DNA from: Bolinopsis microptera
Lineage: Eukaryota > Ctenophora > Tentaculata > Lobata > Bolinopsidae
DNA: 64,000 bases
Direction: 5' to 3'
Assembly (NCBI RefSeq): GCF_026151205.1
Contig: NC_087073.1
Location: 3,929,001 to 3,993,000 of the forward strand
Positions 28,380-39,919 of the stretch are shown piece by piece (the first letter of the stretch is position 1; the number at the start of each line of letters is the position of its first letter). The notes under the pieces were generated by a model. The model was given only the letters and a program-made list of their open reading frames with translations, did not search any database and was not told where the DNA came from. Both the position numbers and the translations under genes were made by a program.

Positions 28380-30567
28380 GTTGGCATGCCTGGTGGTGTT
28401 GGTTGTATCGGACGAGTCTTGTACTGATCTCTACCCGAGAAGCTGCAAGAAATGGGAGAAAAAGGGCTTCTGTGAAATTGAGAAACACAGACCAGCATTG
28501 CGGGAGAAGTGCAGGAGGACCTGCAACTTTTGTGCAGGTGATATTTCTATTAGCGAGCAAGATTATGCCTGGCGAGCTTTATATTAGCACGGCGCTTTTC
28601 TATTTTCTTCTCAAATCTTTAAAAAATGATAACGATGTTAATAAGGCGACGATGGTAAGACGTAAAAACATTTTCAGTTTCCAGATGTTTTGATCTGGTG
28701 AAGACAGATAAGTGTGAAGAGTGGCTGAACCTGGGTCTCTGTGAGGAGGGAAAAGTTAGTGAGATGTGTTCCATGACTTGCGGATCTTGCAGTTCTGACG
28801 ATGACCAAAGTAAGTGGAAATTATCAATATATAAACTGCCAGTATATCCGGAAAAGAAACCTTTTCAGGTTACAAGCCCCTGTCATAGAACTTTCTATGT
28901 CGAAATAAAATATTTTACCCAGTCTTCCGGGTTTCGAATCCATGGAATTTTAGGGAACCCCCTTTATCTGAAGCCAACTCGAGCCAAGGGTACCTATTTT
29001 TAGTCAGTGACTATTACAAGGACTGATTTATGTTTCATACAAGTCTGCACAGTGCACACCCCGCTTGCAGATTCGATAATACATTACTTTATTCGATTAT
29101 TGTAACCCCAAATTTCGTTACAGAGTGCCCGACCCTATCGATCAGAAACGGTCGTTTTCCTTCTATAGAAGAAGCATATTCAAAGCAGAAGGGCAACTTA
29201 CGTGTTGATATAAGTGGAGTAATCACAGCCGGTGAGAACAAATTCCCTCTGAAATAATCGTGAACTCTGATTAGAAAGTTTATTCTTTCGTCGTTCCATC
29301 GTCTAAAACTTATCCGTTTCTTTAAAAATAGAAAAACATGAGGACTCTTGACTCAATGTGATTTAATTGTGTATTGTAGAACTTAGATATCCGCATAGAT
29401 TAACTGAGTCAAAAAGTTGGTGTTACATTGACAGTCATAAGACTTGCCGTAAGAAAGTTCTCATCATGAAACTCACGCAGGAACTGAGGTTCGGATAGAA
29501 TGTGACACCGGATTCCAACTGATGGGAAGTAGCCAAGTTCAGTGCCTTGAGAACGGCCAATATGACGGAGAACTCGGTGTTTGCATCAGGGATAGTGCGT
29601 GAAACTTAATTTCACTTTGATTTGTTCCGTTTTCATATGATTGCCCACTTTATTGGTTACTGTTTCGATTTTATATAGTTGGAACTGAGCCAGCCCTTCA
29701 GAGGGCATCTCAGTTCTCACGTCAGATTGAAATTTCATATTCCGATTTCGTCCCGGGTTCTCATGGCACTCATCGATCATTCACTTATCAGTAATGTATC
29801 TGAAATATCCTTGCAAGTTTCAAATACCGTTAATATTACAGACGAATGCGAAGTGCCTACCTACGGACATACATACAACAAGTTGGACAGATACTTCCTT
29901 GTCAGTGAGCCTATGGGTCTTGAAAAGAACACAGTTTCTCCTGGAACCTACGCTATCTTGGTAATTTGTTACCTTCGATCCTATCAGTAATACATTATAC
30001 AATATACATTATACAACCATCTCAAGCATGCTTCTATCATCAGAGGAATTTGTTTCCCTTTGAATCAATCAAACTAGATGAATTGTTGTAAATACTGAGA
30101 TCAAACTATCAATCTACAGGCTATCGTCAAACATGTTGCAAGGCGTCATCTTCAGTGACATAAGCCCTCAAATTATTTGTTATATAGTAGTGTTGAAAGT
30201 ATTAAAAGCTTCTATCATTTCATATTTTATTTGAGGAATATCTTATTACAGTTGAAAATATATGTAACCTGTCGATAACTGCTTATTTGGATATATTGGT
30301 TTCTTTACCCATCGGTTATACTTATAGTTAAAGATATCCATATTTATTGATTGACCGTATAATTTAAAGTATGTTTTATTAATTTAAATTATAATTTAAT
30401 AGGTTTGTCAGAACGGACGAAAACAACAGAGTTTCTGCTCAAGTTTTGGAACCTGGTTGCCTCCTATCAGGGACTGTGACGACGAATCCGCGGAATGGAG
30501 TCGTTGGTACGAGCTGAATACCATCAGCAAGCGTCATCACCTGGCCGGATCTATGGATATGGAGTAG
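28380..30567 (+). CDS. secreted protein with two ShKT and two sushi domains (5' end missing)
   Basis: Six phase-consistent exons: 28380-28537, 28678-28809, 29124-29231, 29481-29594, 29842-29960, 30403-30567 (stop TAG 30565). Exon 1 begins after an acceptor with a hydrophobic stretch (LACLVVLVV), which looks like the end of a signal peptide; the first ATG must be in an upstream exon I did not find. The ShKT domain of six cysteines follows (SCTDLYPRSCKKWEKKGFC to RRTCNFC). The next exon holds a second, shorter ShKT (KCEEWLNLGLCEEG to TCGSC). Two sushi (complement control protein) domains come next, each split over two exons; the first lacks the usual Trp, the second keeps it (GTWLPPIRDC). ShKT domains are common in secreted animal enzymes and matrix proteins, so nothing here shows toxicity. 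Extracellular adhesion or defence is an inference from the domains. Confidence 0.82.
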
Positions 30568-30716
30568 GTAACAATACAGGATACACCGGAGTAGTTATGC
30601 CTATGGTCGGATGGAGTAGGGAACACAATACAGGATACACCGGAGTAGTGATGGATATGGAGTAGGGAACACAATACAGGATACACCGGAGTAGTGATGG
30701 TCGGATGGAGTAGGTA
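30545..30716. repeat. short tandem repeat at the 3' end of the ShKT/sushi gene
   Basis: About three units of about 50 bp containing AATACAGGATACACCGGAGTAG and GGATGGAGTAGG. The last coding bases and the stop codon of the preceding gene lie in the first unit, so the 3' end of the gene is made of repeat. Confidence 0.7.
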
Positions 30717-30719
30717 ACA

Positions 30720-31859
30720 ACTCCATTTTCTGAGCGATCTGAATTTCTTTCTATGCCTCTAATAGTGCTAAGCGATCTTTGCTTAAAAGTGCTACATAAC
30801 CCAAATAACTATAAGCAAAGAAGTGTAAAAATTAAACCTCGAATATCCAGTTGATCAAAGAATGAGAAATAAAGATATTATTAAGCGTAATGTATAAGTG
30901 GGAAGTTATAAAATTAAAACGTCATTCATTAATTAAACAACTCTTCAATCTAGTTTATTTAGCAAATTCCCAATAATAAATTGTAGTGACTGACTATCAG
31001 ACATAGATGATAATCTAGAGATTTATTAGTGCTTTTTTATTATTCCTGTTTTTACTTTGTTATATCTTCTAAGTCGACCCCTTGCAATTATTGATACGAT
31101 GATTCTTGACTTGAAAGTTGATGATACATTTAAATTTGAGCCATTATTGTTATTTAAATCTTGCGTTAAATATTTCTATTGTAAAATATGGGATTCTATC
31201 TGATGACATTGATGTATGATTATGCTATATTTTCTTTTTTATTCTATGAATGTTACTGTTTCAATCTCAATGTGAATATGAGACGCCTAATGCACCGGAA
31301 AAAGATTTGCTATGAAAATTGCAAAGGCAGCTCGTGAGGGTGTCCGGCCGGTGACACCCTAAAAGTACGACCTGATCACCTGAAGTCTGAAGAAAAGAAA
31401 ATTGTTTGCTTTAGTGAATTAGTGGTGAGGCTCTTTTCTTTACTTTTCAGTATTTTGCTTGTTAAACTTACAGTCCGTATCTAGTTTTGCTTTACTTAGT
31501 TATTTTAGTATTGTACATAGTTGAATGCTTAATTTCATAAGCTTTAAACACGCAAATTTGCCTAAATAGAGAAGCTGCAAAAATTAAAATGTCTATGCCG
31601 TTTTAAGCGGGTTTCAGCATCAAAAGTAGCCGGCTTCACCTATCGGTGGGTACCTCCGGTGGATGAGGGGCCTGCCCCCGAACCCCCTGGGTTCATCAAC
31701 CAGACGCCTAGTAAACACTTAGCCTGGTCTCACAAGCACATTAACACTAATTTCAGGGCTTTTCTAGCTAAATGTACTTCAGTACAACTGCAAAGTACAT
31801 ATGACCAGATTATAATAAGGTTTTAAATTTAATATCGTATTTTTAATTTGAGCTACTAG
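30720..31859. other. non-coding, no recognised gene
   Basis: AT-rich sequence, with a 24-nt palindrome (AGGGTGTC...GACACCCT) near 31338-31361 and a GC-rich hairpin-forming patch at 31635-31700. No gene recognised. Confidence 0.4.
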
Positions 31860-31861
31860 TA

Positions 31862-34800
31862 CAGTCAAATCCGTCCTAATTTAAGCCTTTGTCGGACAAA
31901 ATTCGCAACAAAGCGATTTTAACGGGATATGGTCGGGACAGGTCCCAGGAATCATTCCAGAGAGTTCCCAAAAAAAAAGACTTCAGGAAAATCCACAATT
32001 ACCACTTTTCTACCACCTTTTTACCACTTTGGTTTTCCGCAAATAAGTCACGTTCTAAATATCCTAGAAGATTCTAGTTTAAAGCAGTGTGTTTAGAAAA
32101 CAAAGAAGAACAACTTTCTCTTTAACAACTTTTTCAAAAATAAATTATTTAATTAATTAATTAAATAATTAAAAAAGTTTTAAATATTTCAAAAATATAT
32201 TTTGATAAAAATGTTCACAATTACATTCCACGTATAATGAACTAATTTTTATAAAACTTTTGAAAATTTTCACTTTTAGTGATATATTTCAATATTTTGG
32301 ACTTGTAAAATTTTCGAAATTTGTAAAGAATAACCACTATTTACCACTTTTTACCACATTGAATCTCCGCTAATAAAACAACTTCTGAATCTTGTAGAAG
32401 GTTCTAGATTGAACCAGTGTGTTCAAAACATAAAAGAGAACATCTTTTTATCTGACAACCTTTGGATAAGATAATCAATTGATTAATTAATTAAATATTA
32501 ATTAAATTTTTAAAAATTTAAAAATATAATTTTTATCAAAAATATTTGCCGTGACGTGAAACGTAAAATGAATTTACTTGAATAACAGAACATACATCGT
32601 CACATAGATTAGAATTAGATAACAGATAAAAAGAGATCCAGATAAATGGAATAAACGGTAAAATATCCAAATTTGTACGATACTATTATAGCTAATAACT
32701 ATTAAATATTAACACATCATATCTCTCGACTTAGTATTGTGCTTAACTATATTGTTAAAATGGTTGTTTAAACAAGACTTAGCAATTTTTCAATCGCTAA
32801 CTAGAGATCTTATCTCTGATTGTCAGTTTATCGTTTGGAAGTGTAAGCTTCAGCTTTTACTTTATGTTGACTTCTCTTCGTAAAAAAGTTAAATATGCTA
32901 AAAATCTAGGACTGAAATCACACCAAATAGTTGACATTTTGAAAACAGAAGAACACATCGTGTGCCTGATACTCTACGCGTGCAGATTCTATGTAAGTAG
33001 CTGTCAACTAATATACAATAATAGTAATATGTTTTTACCGTTTTACTTTTCAGTTTTATGTCAACCGAGACTCGAGAGCGCAACTAGAGGCATTCTCAAC
33101 CAATACTATGTTTTAATTTACCAGGCAAATGAGGAGTTAATTCCGGTGAATAGGAGTTAAACCCAGGTACTATTTTAACTATTTATCTTTTAAGTAAGTA
33201 CACTAACTTTTAAACTATGCCCAGCAAGTTTGAAACGGATGGTTACAGTCCTATTCATTATCCTGAGGCCTCTCATACTCTGTATAAATAAACAAACCAT
33301 CGTAACACAGGTTGGATCAACATTCAACAACCCCTGGTCACTGAACGAAATTAAACGGCAGTACAACGGCCTGACTGATTCTGCTCAGAGTGACGTCTAT
33401 TGTGTGTTATTGCAGACAGTGATCATAGACCAGTTCCAAAGATTCATATCGGCCAATGAAGATGAGTCCGTTGTAACTGAGTCAGAACCATCTTTGGTTC
33501 ACGAACACAGTTTAAACAAATATCCATTCTGTAACGTAGAGATCGCACCAAATGATAAATCCTCAAATCGGATTACAGACAGGGTAAGTTATTGTGTGGG
33601 GGAGGGGGGAGGTGGTATAGTACACATACGTTAGGCTCTTACTAATTCGCTCGCCCAAAAATTTCTCCGACGTGACTTTTATTATTATTATTTCTCCGTA
33701 GCTTAGTGCACTAGATTCCCACTATCGGAATCGTTCTGAATAGCCGATCCTTACCAACTCCGTGGATCCGACTGGTGGTGTCTGATCCAGTGAATGAGTG
33801 GCATAGAAATCGTGCAGAAAGCCCAATTACGGTATCCTAACATCCTGTCACGTGATTATCGATTGGGTAATCATTGATAACCCAATCAGTTTCTCGAACG
33901 AGATAAACAAATTGCTTGATAACTTCGTCATTTTCAATCCGTTTCGCGCCATCTTTTCAGATCATATTCCGAATGTAATGGCCTATTGCAATATGTTATA
34001 GTGCAGTTTACAGCATGTTCGCAAACACGAGTACATGTTGATTATAAGACTCAACGTATGTGTATTGACTCACGGCACCCCCACTCCCCCTAAACGTAAC
34101 TTGGAGGATATTTTGATTTCTAAGTGTTATTTAACGACCACGTTGCTGCTATAATACCGATTTGAAACATTACTTATACAGGGGGCAGCACTTATCGTGT
34201 TTACCATCAGCTGCAGGCGTGGGATGAGAATGACCTTATAGATCCGATAAGCTGGGGAATGGGGATGGAAGATGAACAATGGGGCGCATGTTCCAGTGAC
34301 CACTCTTATGAGTACAGCTCCGAAAAAGCTCATTCAAAACATCAGTTGCAACTGTTTTATGTTTAAAGTCAGGTGGCAATGCTTGTTCATGCAGAAAAGC
34401 AGGAATACATTGTGGATCAACCTGCCTCAAATGTCAGCACAATTGCACCAATGTGCCAGCTGAGGACTCATAAATAAGACTCTTATCTAGTATATATGGT
34501 TATATAAAGTACTGCTTCGATTTTCCGATTAGTTTAATGAAAAGTTGTCAATTATTCGTGTTATGTAATTTTAAAATATTTTGATCGAAAATAATTATTA
34601 TAATTTTTGAATATTTGTTTAATAATCGATTAACTAATTAATTAATTATTTAATCCAAAGGTTATCAGATAAAAAGATGTTCTCTTTTATGTTTTGAACA
34701 CACTGGTTCAATCTAGAACCTTCTACGACATTCAGAAGTCGTTTTATTAGCGGAGATTCAATGTGGTAAAAAGTGGTAAATAGTGGTTATTCTTTACAAA

Positions 34801-35235
34801 TTTCGAAAATTTTACAAGTCCAAAATATTGAAAGTGAAAATTTTCAAAAGTTTTATAAAAATTAGTTCATTATACGTGGAATGTAATTGTGAACATTTTT
34901 ATCAAAATATATTTTTGAAATATTTGAAAATTTTGTAATTATTTAATTAATTAATTAAATAATTTATTTTTGAAAAAGTTGTTAAAGAGAAAGTTGTTCT
35001 TCTTTGTTTTCTAAACACACTGCTTTAAACTAAAATCTTCTAGGATATTCAGAACGTGACTTATTTGCGGAAAACCAAAGTGGTAAAAAGGTGGTAGAAA
35101 AGTGGTAATTGTGGATTTTCCTGAAGTCTTTTTTTTTGGGAATTCTCTGGAATGATTCCTGGGACCTGTCCCGAAAATATCCCGTTAAAATCGCTTTGTT
35201 GCGAATTTTGTCCGACAAAAAGACGTATTTGACTG
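31862..35235. mobile_element. Tc1/mariner-like element with very long inverted repeats
   Basis: Inverted repeats of about 680 bp lie at 31862-32540 and 34560-35235 and begin CAGTCAAAT on each side. A TA dinucleotide flanks both ends (31860-31861 and 35236-35237), as in the Tc1/mariner superfamily. Each arm contains TTGTCGGACAAAATTCGCAA and two blocks of TACCAC...CCGC(A/T)AATAA type sequence. No transposase is recognisable inside. Two separate copies of a solo repeat in opposite orientation are a possible alternative reading. Confidence 0.65.
32864..33583 (+). CDS. candidate exons inside the long-TIR element, unknown protein
   Basis: Three stretches look exon-like but match no family I know. 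32864-32992 opens with ATG and ends at a GTAAGT donor. A short stretch from an acceptor at 33052 follows. 33239-33583 opens with ATG and a hydrophobic leader (VTVLFIILRPLILC), then a polar stretch (NNPWSLNEIKRQYNGLTDSA), and ends at AGG/GTAAGT. The last one could be the first coding exon of a secreted protein. No downstream exon was found, and the two sets need not belong to one gene. Coordinates are only a span. Confidence 0.25.
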
Positions 35236-35239
35236 TACT

Positions 35240-37105
35240 ATACTGGGTTCAGTTATATCTACAGCACCCCTTGAAATTATACTTTGTTTTTGCAGCAAAT
35301 ATTATATTTGCACAGTTTAGTTCATCTGCAGACCGACATTATTTCGGCTATATTGTTAATGTTAGGCAGTAAAATTAGCGGGCTCTGATAAATGGCAATT
35401 ATTCTGACTTGGCAACTCTAGAATATTGTGGACATGGATAGACTAACTAAAATCAAATTTATCGATTCTGGGAATATTTGCAGGGATAACAAGAAAAGAA
35501 CAAAATGTATTAATCCTACCAATATTTCATGTTGTCTCTCCCTGATAATAATGATAACGAGGTGGTTTTATTCGAATAATCATCTATTTACAATACGCTG
35601 ATTTTCCTGGAAAAAGTCTTTTAATTTTATCAATGTTATTTTACTTTGAAACTGCAAACAACTACGCAGTCTGGAAGAAAAATTGGGTCGAATTTTTCTA
35701 TATATAATGGTAGGTAGAATTCAGTGGATTTTCAAAATTGTTTGTGAAAATAAATTAACAATGACAGGTAAAAAAGTGGCGGGTTAAATTTGGCGGATTT
35801 TCGAAAAATCCACCATATTTTGACCCGCTATTATTAATATTTTTACCCGCCACAATATTACCCGCCATAAATATACGAACTAAATTTTCTCAATTTTAAT
35901 CTATTAAAGGGATTGCGATCCAGCTTGACAAGTTGTTCATTTACTATAATACTAATAGTGTTATTCATTTGCTATATATCGATAGTGTTAAAACTAAAAG
36001 ATCGGGCTGCAGGGTGGGTATCAGTCAGCTTGTACCTCGAATAACTGTTAACGTGAGTTGTGATCGAATGGAAACTGCTTTTGTCTGCTGCGGGATGGGG
36101 GGATGATCCACCCAAGATTTTTGGTCAAAGATTTGAATTTTCTTTATAGTTTACTACAAATAATAACTTATATCAGATATCTATAATTAAGATCATTGCA
36201 TTGGTGATTGGGACAAACTGCTTACTGCACAGATCTCTGATCTGCAAGTTGCAACCAAGACTGATCACATGGGGACTAACTGATCTATCAAACTGCGCGG
36301 CTGTAGCAACTATAGCAGTAGCAGTAGCAGTAGCATGTGCGGCCCCGTGTCGTATTATAACAGTTCACAGTTACACTTGCACACCACGTTGACACACGCT
36401 GCAACCCCTTCTCTCGCCGGCCGGGGATGCTTAATCAACGGTGTCAAATAATTCAACGGGTGTCTACTACCTAAAAGTGCTTCTATACTTAAGTGCAGGA
36501 TGATTTCTAATGGCTAAAAATTCATAATTTTATTTTTAACTCACAAAACGTCAACTATGAATCATAGTTGACTTCTAGGCAAAGTTAAATTTTAACTTAA
36601 ACTTAAAGAATAATGTAAAAAACTATAGATATAATATGACACAATGCACAAAAACTTCAACTTTGTTCAGGGCCGTAATTCCGAATTTGAACTTGGGGGG
36701 ATTGTATGATTGGTATTCTTTTCCTCAAACTATTGGTAATTAATCTTTTACGTCATGGGGGTGATTCGGAATCAGCGTATAAAAATACACCGAACAAGAT
36801 TACTTTTATACCTTCAGGGCCTTTTCACAAGAATTTTCTTAAAATTTGGGCGAGCGATTTAGTGGGAGCTCTGTGGAATGCATGAATGCCTTTTTTCCAG
36901 TCTCAGACCTCGGAAGGATCCACTTCCATGAATTAGTATTGAATCTGAAATGAAATAGAGACTCAGTTATTGAATTACGATGAGATTAATCCACTTTGAT
37001 TTAGAAATTGCAGGAAAACCCCGCAAAAAATGTTTATTTTAAAGACAATACTGAGACAGTATTTAAAAGACGGTGGAAATATAAAGGGTGATCTGGTAGG
37101 GTTTG
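35240..37105. other. non-coding, no recognised gene
   Basis: AT-rich sequence. It contains a short CAG/GTAGCAGTAGC run near 36310 and, at 36750-36790, a fragment (GTCATGGGGGTGATTCGGAAT) also present at 8436-8456. Confidence 0.4.
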
Positions 37106-37108
37106 GTA

Positions 37109-37477
37109 ATTTTGGAAATGGGAAGCTATTCCGCGCAAATGGTATCTTAATTCAGTAAGATAATCAAATTCACTGAAACTAAAGCATCTCTTCAGTCTTC
37201 TTCAGCCCAGCAAATACTGAGAATCGTGATCGTAGTAGGAACACAATTTTTTTCTAAGGATCAATTAGGTACCTGCATAAAAGGCAAAATAAATTTTGGA
37301 AATGGGAAGCTATTCCGCGCAAATGGTATCTTAATTCAGTAAGATAATCAAATTCACTGAAACTAAAGCATCTCTTCAGTCTTCTTCAGCCCAGCAAATA
37401 CTGAGAATCGTGATCGTAGTAGGAACACAATTTTTTTCTAAGGATCAATTAGGTACCTGCATAAAAGGCAAAATAAA
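37109..37477. repeat. recent 184-bp tandem duplication
   Basis: Two essentially identical copies (unit including TTTTGGAAATGGGAAGCTAT and ATCGTGATCGTAGTAGGAAC) lie head to tail. The near identity implies a recent event or an assembly artefact. Confidence 0.85.
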
Positions 37478-38045
37478 ATGAACAACTTCATATCTAAGAT
37501 GTTTAGACATTGGCGGTAACTCTAAGTTTGAATTGACTCTGTCCAGTCAAAAAAGAAACCGTTTGATTTTCTGCTGACGCCTGGTTGATTTGTTCTTCAT
37601 CTTATCTCTTTGCATTATAAAGTTTAACTTTAAGCTGATGATCACCCTAGTAGATATATTTTTGTTTTGTTTTGTTCAGGGAGCAGGCTTGCCACATAGG
37701 TCCAGGAGTACCGAACGTTTAGGCAGGGTGCTAGGTTATGGAACACACTCAACTAGGTAATAGGTAGTCTGAGAGTCCGAAAATCTCCAAAAGGAGATGT
37801 CATCAGAGTGTGATCCACTGCCTGACTAACCTGTGGGTAGAGTTCATTAGACTCTATAATGATGACAGGTAGTATCTTCTGTATGTTGCTGAGATCCAGT
37901 GTCCATGGTACCTATTTTTGAATTAGTTGGAAGAAGGATAATCGATAATATTGAAACCACTTTCTGCAAATTAAACTGATAAATGAAATAAAAATTTAAA
38001 AACCAATAGGTAATAAATATAAGGATAAATACCTTGACTGAAATA

Positions 38046-38740
38046 GTGAATGTCTCTGAAGAAGGAGAGACGATAAAGCATGATACAACACGGTATGTTG
38101 AAATAGAGCCTGTCTCTGAAGAAGGAGAGACGATAAAGCATGATATGACACGGTATGTTGAAAGAAAGCCTGTGTCTGATGAAGGAGACACGATAAAGCA
38201 TGAAACGACACGGTATATAGAAAGAAAGCCTGTCTCTGAAGAGGGAGAGACGATAAAGCATGATACGACACGGTATGTTTCGAAAGAAAGCCTGTCTCTG
38301 AAGAAGGAGAGACGATAAAGCATGATACGACACGGTATGTTGAAATAAAGCCTGTCTCTGAGGAAGGAGAGACGATAAAGCATGAAACGACACGGTAAGT
38401 TGAAATAAAGCCTGTCTCTGAAGAAGGAGAGACGATAAAGCATGATACGACACGGTATGCTGAAATAAAGCCTGTCTCTGAAGAAGGAGAGACGATAAAG
38501 CATGATACGACACGGTATGTTGAAAGAAAGCCTGTGTCTGATGAAGGAGACACGATAAAGCATGATACGACACGGTATGTTGAAAGAAAGCCTGTCTCTG
38601 AAGAAGGAGAGACGATAAAGCATGATGCGACACGATATGTTGAAAGAAAGCCTGTCTCTGAAGAAGGAGAGACGATAAAGCATGATACGACACGGTATGT
38701 TGAAAGAAAGCCTGTGTCTTAGGAAGGAGACACGATAAAA
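38046..38740. repeat. 60-bp minisatellite (about 11.5 units)
   Basis: The unit contains GAAAGAAAGCCTGTCTCTGA and GAGACGATAAAGCATGATAC. Because 60 is a multiple of 3, long open frames arise on both strands; on the plus strand the 20-residue unit is VERKPVSEEGETIKHDTTRY. One unit has an in-frame TAA and another carries a length change, so no single frame is open across the array on the plus strand. Confidence 0.9.
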
Positions 38741-39365
38741 ACGACAAACGAAACGTTATGCTGGAAATATGGATATCTCTGTAGATTAAACAAATGGCAA
38801 GAAAAATACTATAAAAGACCCATCGCAGGATCTGGTGCTGGCCAGCCTGTGAACGCACAAAATATTTGCACTGTGCAGAAAAACTAGAAATAACCGAGGA
38901 ACTAAGGCGATGTAGCACCGAAACAAGTGAAGCATTCCCAGATGGGGAGAAGGAACCATCAACTCAGTGTGCGAGACCAAGTGATAAACAAAAACAGTAA
39001 CACAAATAAATGTGCAGTTCAAAAATTAACTGTGATGCTAACTGTAAGCGTAAAAAGTATGGGGAGAAGTAATGAAAATGGGAGTGATAAAGTCACATCC
39101 AAAGAGTTAGTGAAGGAGGTGTTTACAAACCTTGACCAGAAGTGTCTAATGAAGTAAGTCAGACAAGCAAACGCTTCCTTAAATGAGGATTTAAGTCGTC
39201 TCTATCCCAGAAATTATGAATGATGACCCAGTGTAAAAGTGCAGAAAACGGCCGAAAATAACAAAGACTAAAAACAGTTAAAAAGTGACAGGATTCAAAC
39301 ACAAGGAAAATTAATAACATAAAGCGTAATAAGGGATAATGGATATCTCCATAAAGCTAAGAAAT

Positions 39366-39588
39366 TAACGAAGCGGTGAAAATCTTAGAGGGTGAGAGGT
39401 TCTTTAATAAGACCTAATGATTAAATGAGACCCACTAAAGGTACTAAATTAACCGGACTACTAGCGAGGAATCGAGAGTAGGAATAAAATAAAAGCGGAA
39501 TAAATCCTAAGATAACGAAAAACTGGTACAGACAGCTAAAGTCCTAACACGGAGTCTAGGAAAAACCTGTGAACCAAATAAGCAGAAA
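39366..39588 (+). repeat. dispersed repeat D, copy 2
   Basis: Direct copy of 24575-24795. It ends immediately before the mariner-like transposase relic. Confidence 0.8.
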
Positions 39589-39663
39589 ATGAGGACTCGG
39601 ATAACTTTCCCACACAACATAGCGCTATCATTTGACGTCCTTATCGTGCCTGCCTTCTCATCT

Positions 39664-39915
39664 TTATTCTCGAAAAAAGCGGGATCCGAAGACACCATGG
39701 TTCCTGAGACCCATCCAAACAGTCACCTTTTCCCTGGTCTTTGGACCTTCCACAGTCTCAAATTTCGTCACCTGTCGTTGAATAGTCTTGGGATGAATTT
39801 TCCTGCCTGATTTTCCGTATTTCTTCGAAAGTGCACTCCGAGTAGCCGTCCAACTGCTTCCGTTGACACAGAGAAGCTTGACGATGTCTACTCTCTTCTC
39901 GTTTGATAGGTCAAA
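39664..39915 (-). pseudogene. mariner-like transposase relic with central deletion
   Basis: An 84-codon open frame with no ATG. The first 50 residues (EKRVDIVKLLCVNGSSWTAT...HPKTIQRQVTKFETVEG) look like the helix-turn-helix domain at the N-terminus of mariner-type transposases (DUF4817-like). They are followed directly by KVTVWMGLRNHGVFGSRFF, which resembles the VxVWxGIxxxGVIGPxFF segment near the second catalytic Asp. The linker and first DDE part between them are missing, so this is an internally deleted copy. Stop at 39664-39666. Confidence 0.65.
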
Positions 39916-39919
39916 TTTT

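Noticed and set aside
31635-31705. A tRNA or tRNA-derived SINE head
   Set aside because: There is a GGTTCATCAACC box-B-like string and GC-rich stems, but no convincing A box, acceptor stem or anticodon arm.
31889-32077. 62-codon frame (and identical one at 35030-35218) as a small protein gene
   Set aside because: Both lie wholly in the long inverted repeats of a transposon and have no domain.
37847-38918. Long minus-strand open frames (278 and 315 codons) as genes
   Set aside because: They are frames of the 60-bp minisatellite; overlapping frames are open at once and the products are repetitive, low-complexity strings.
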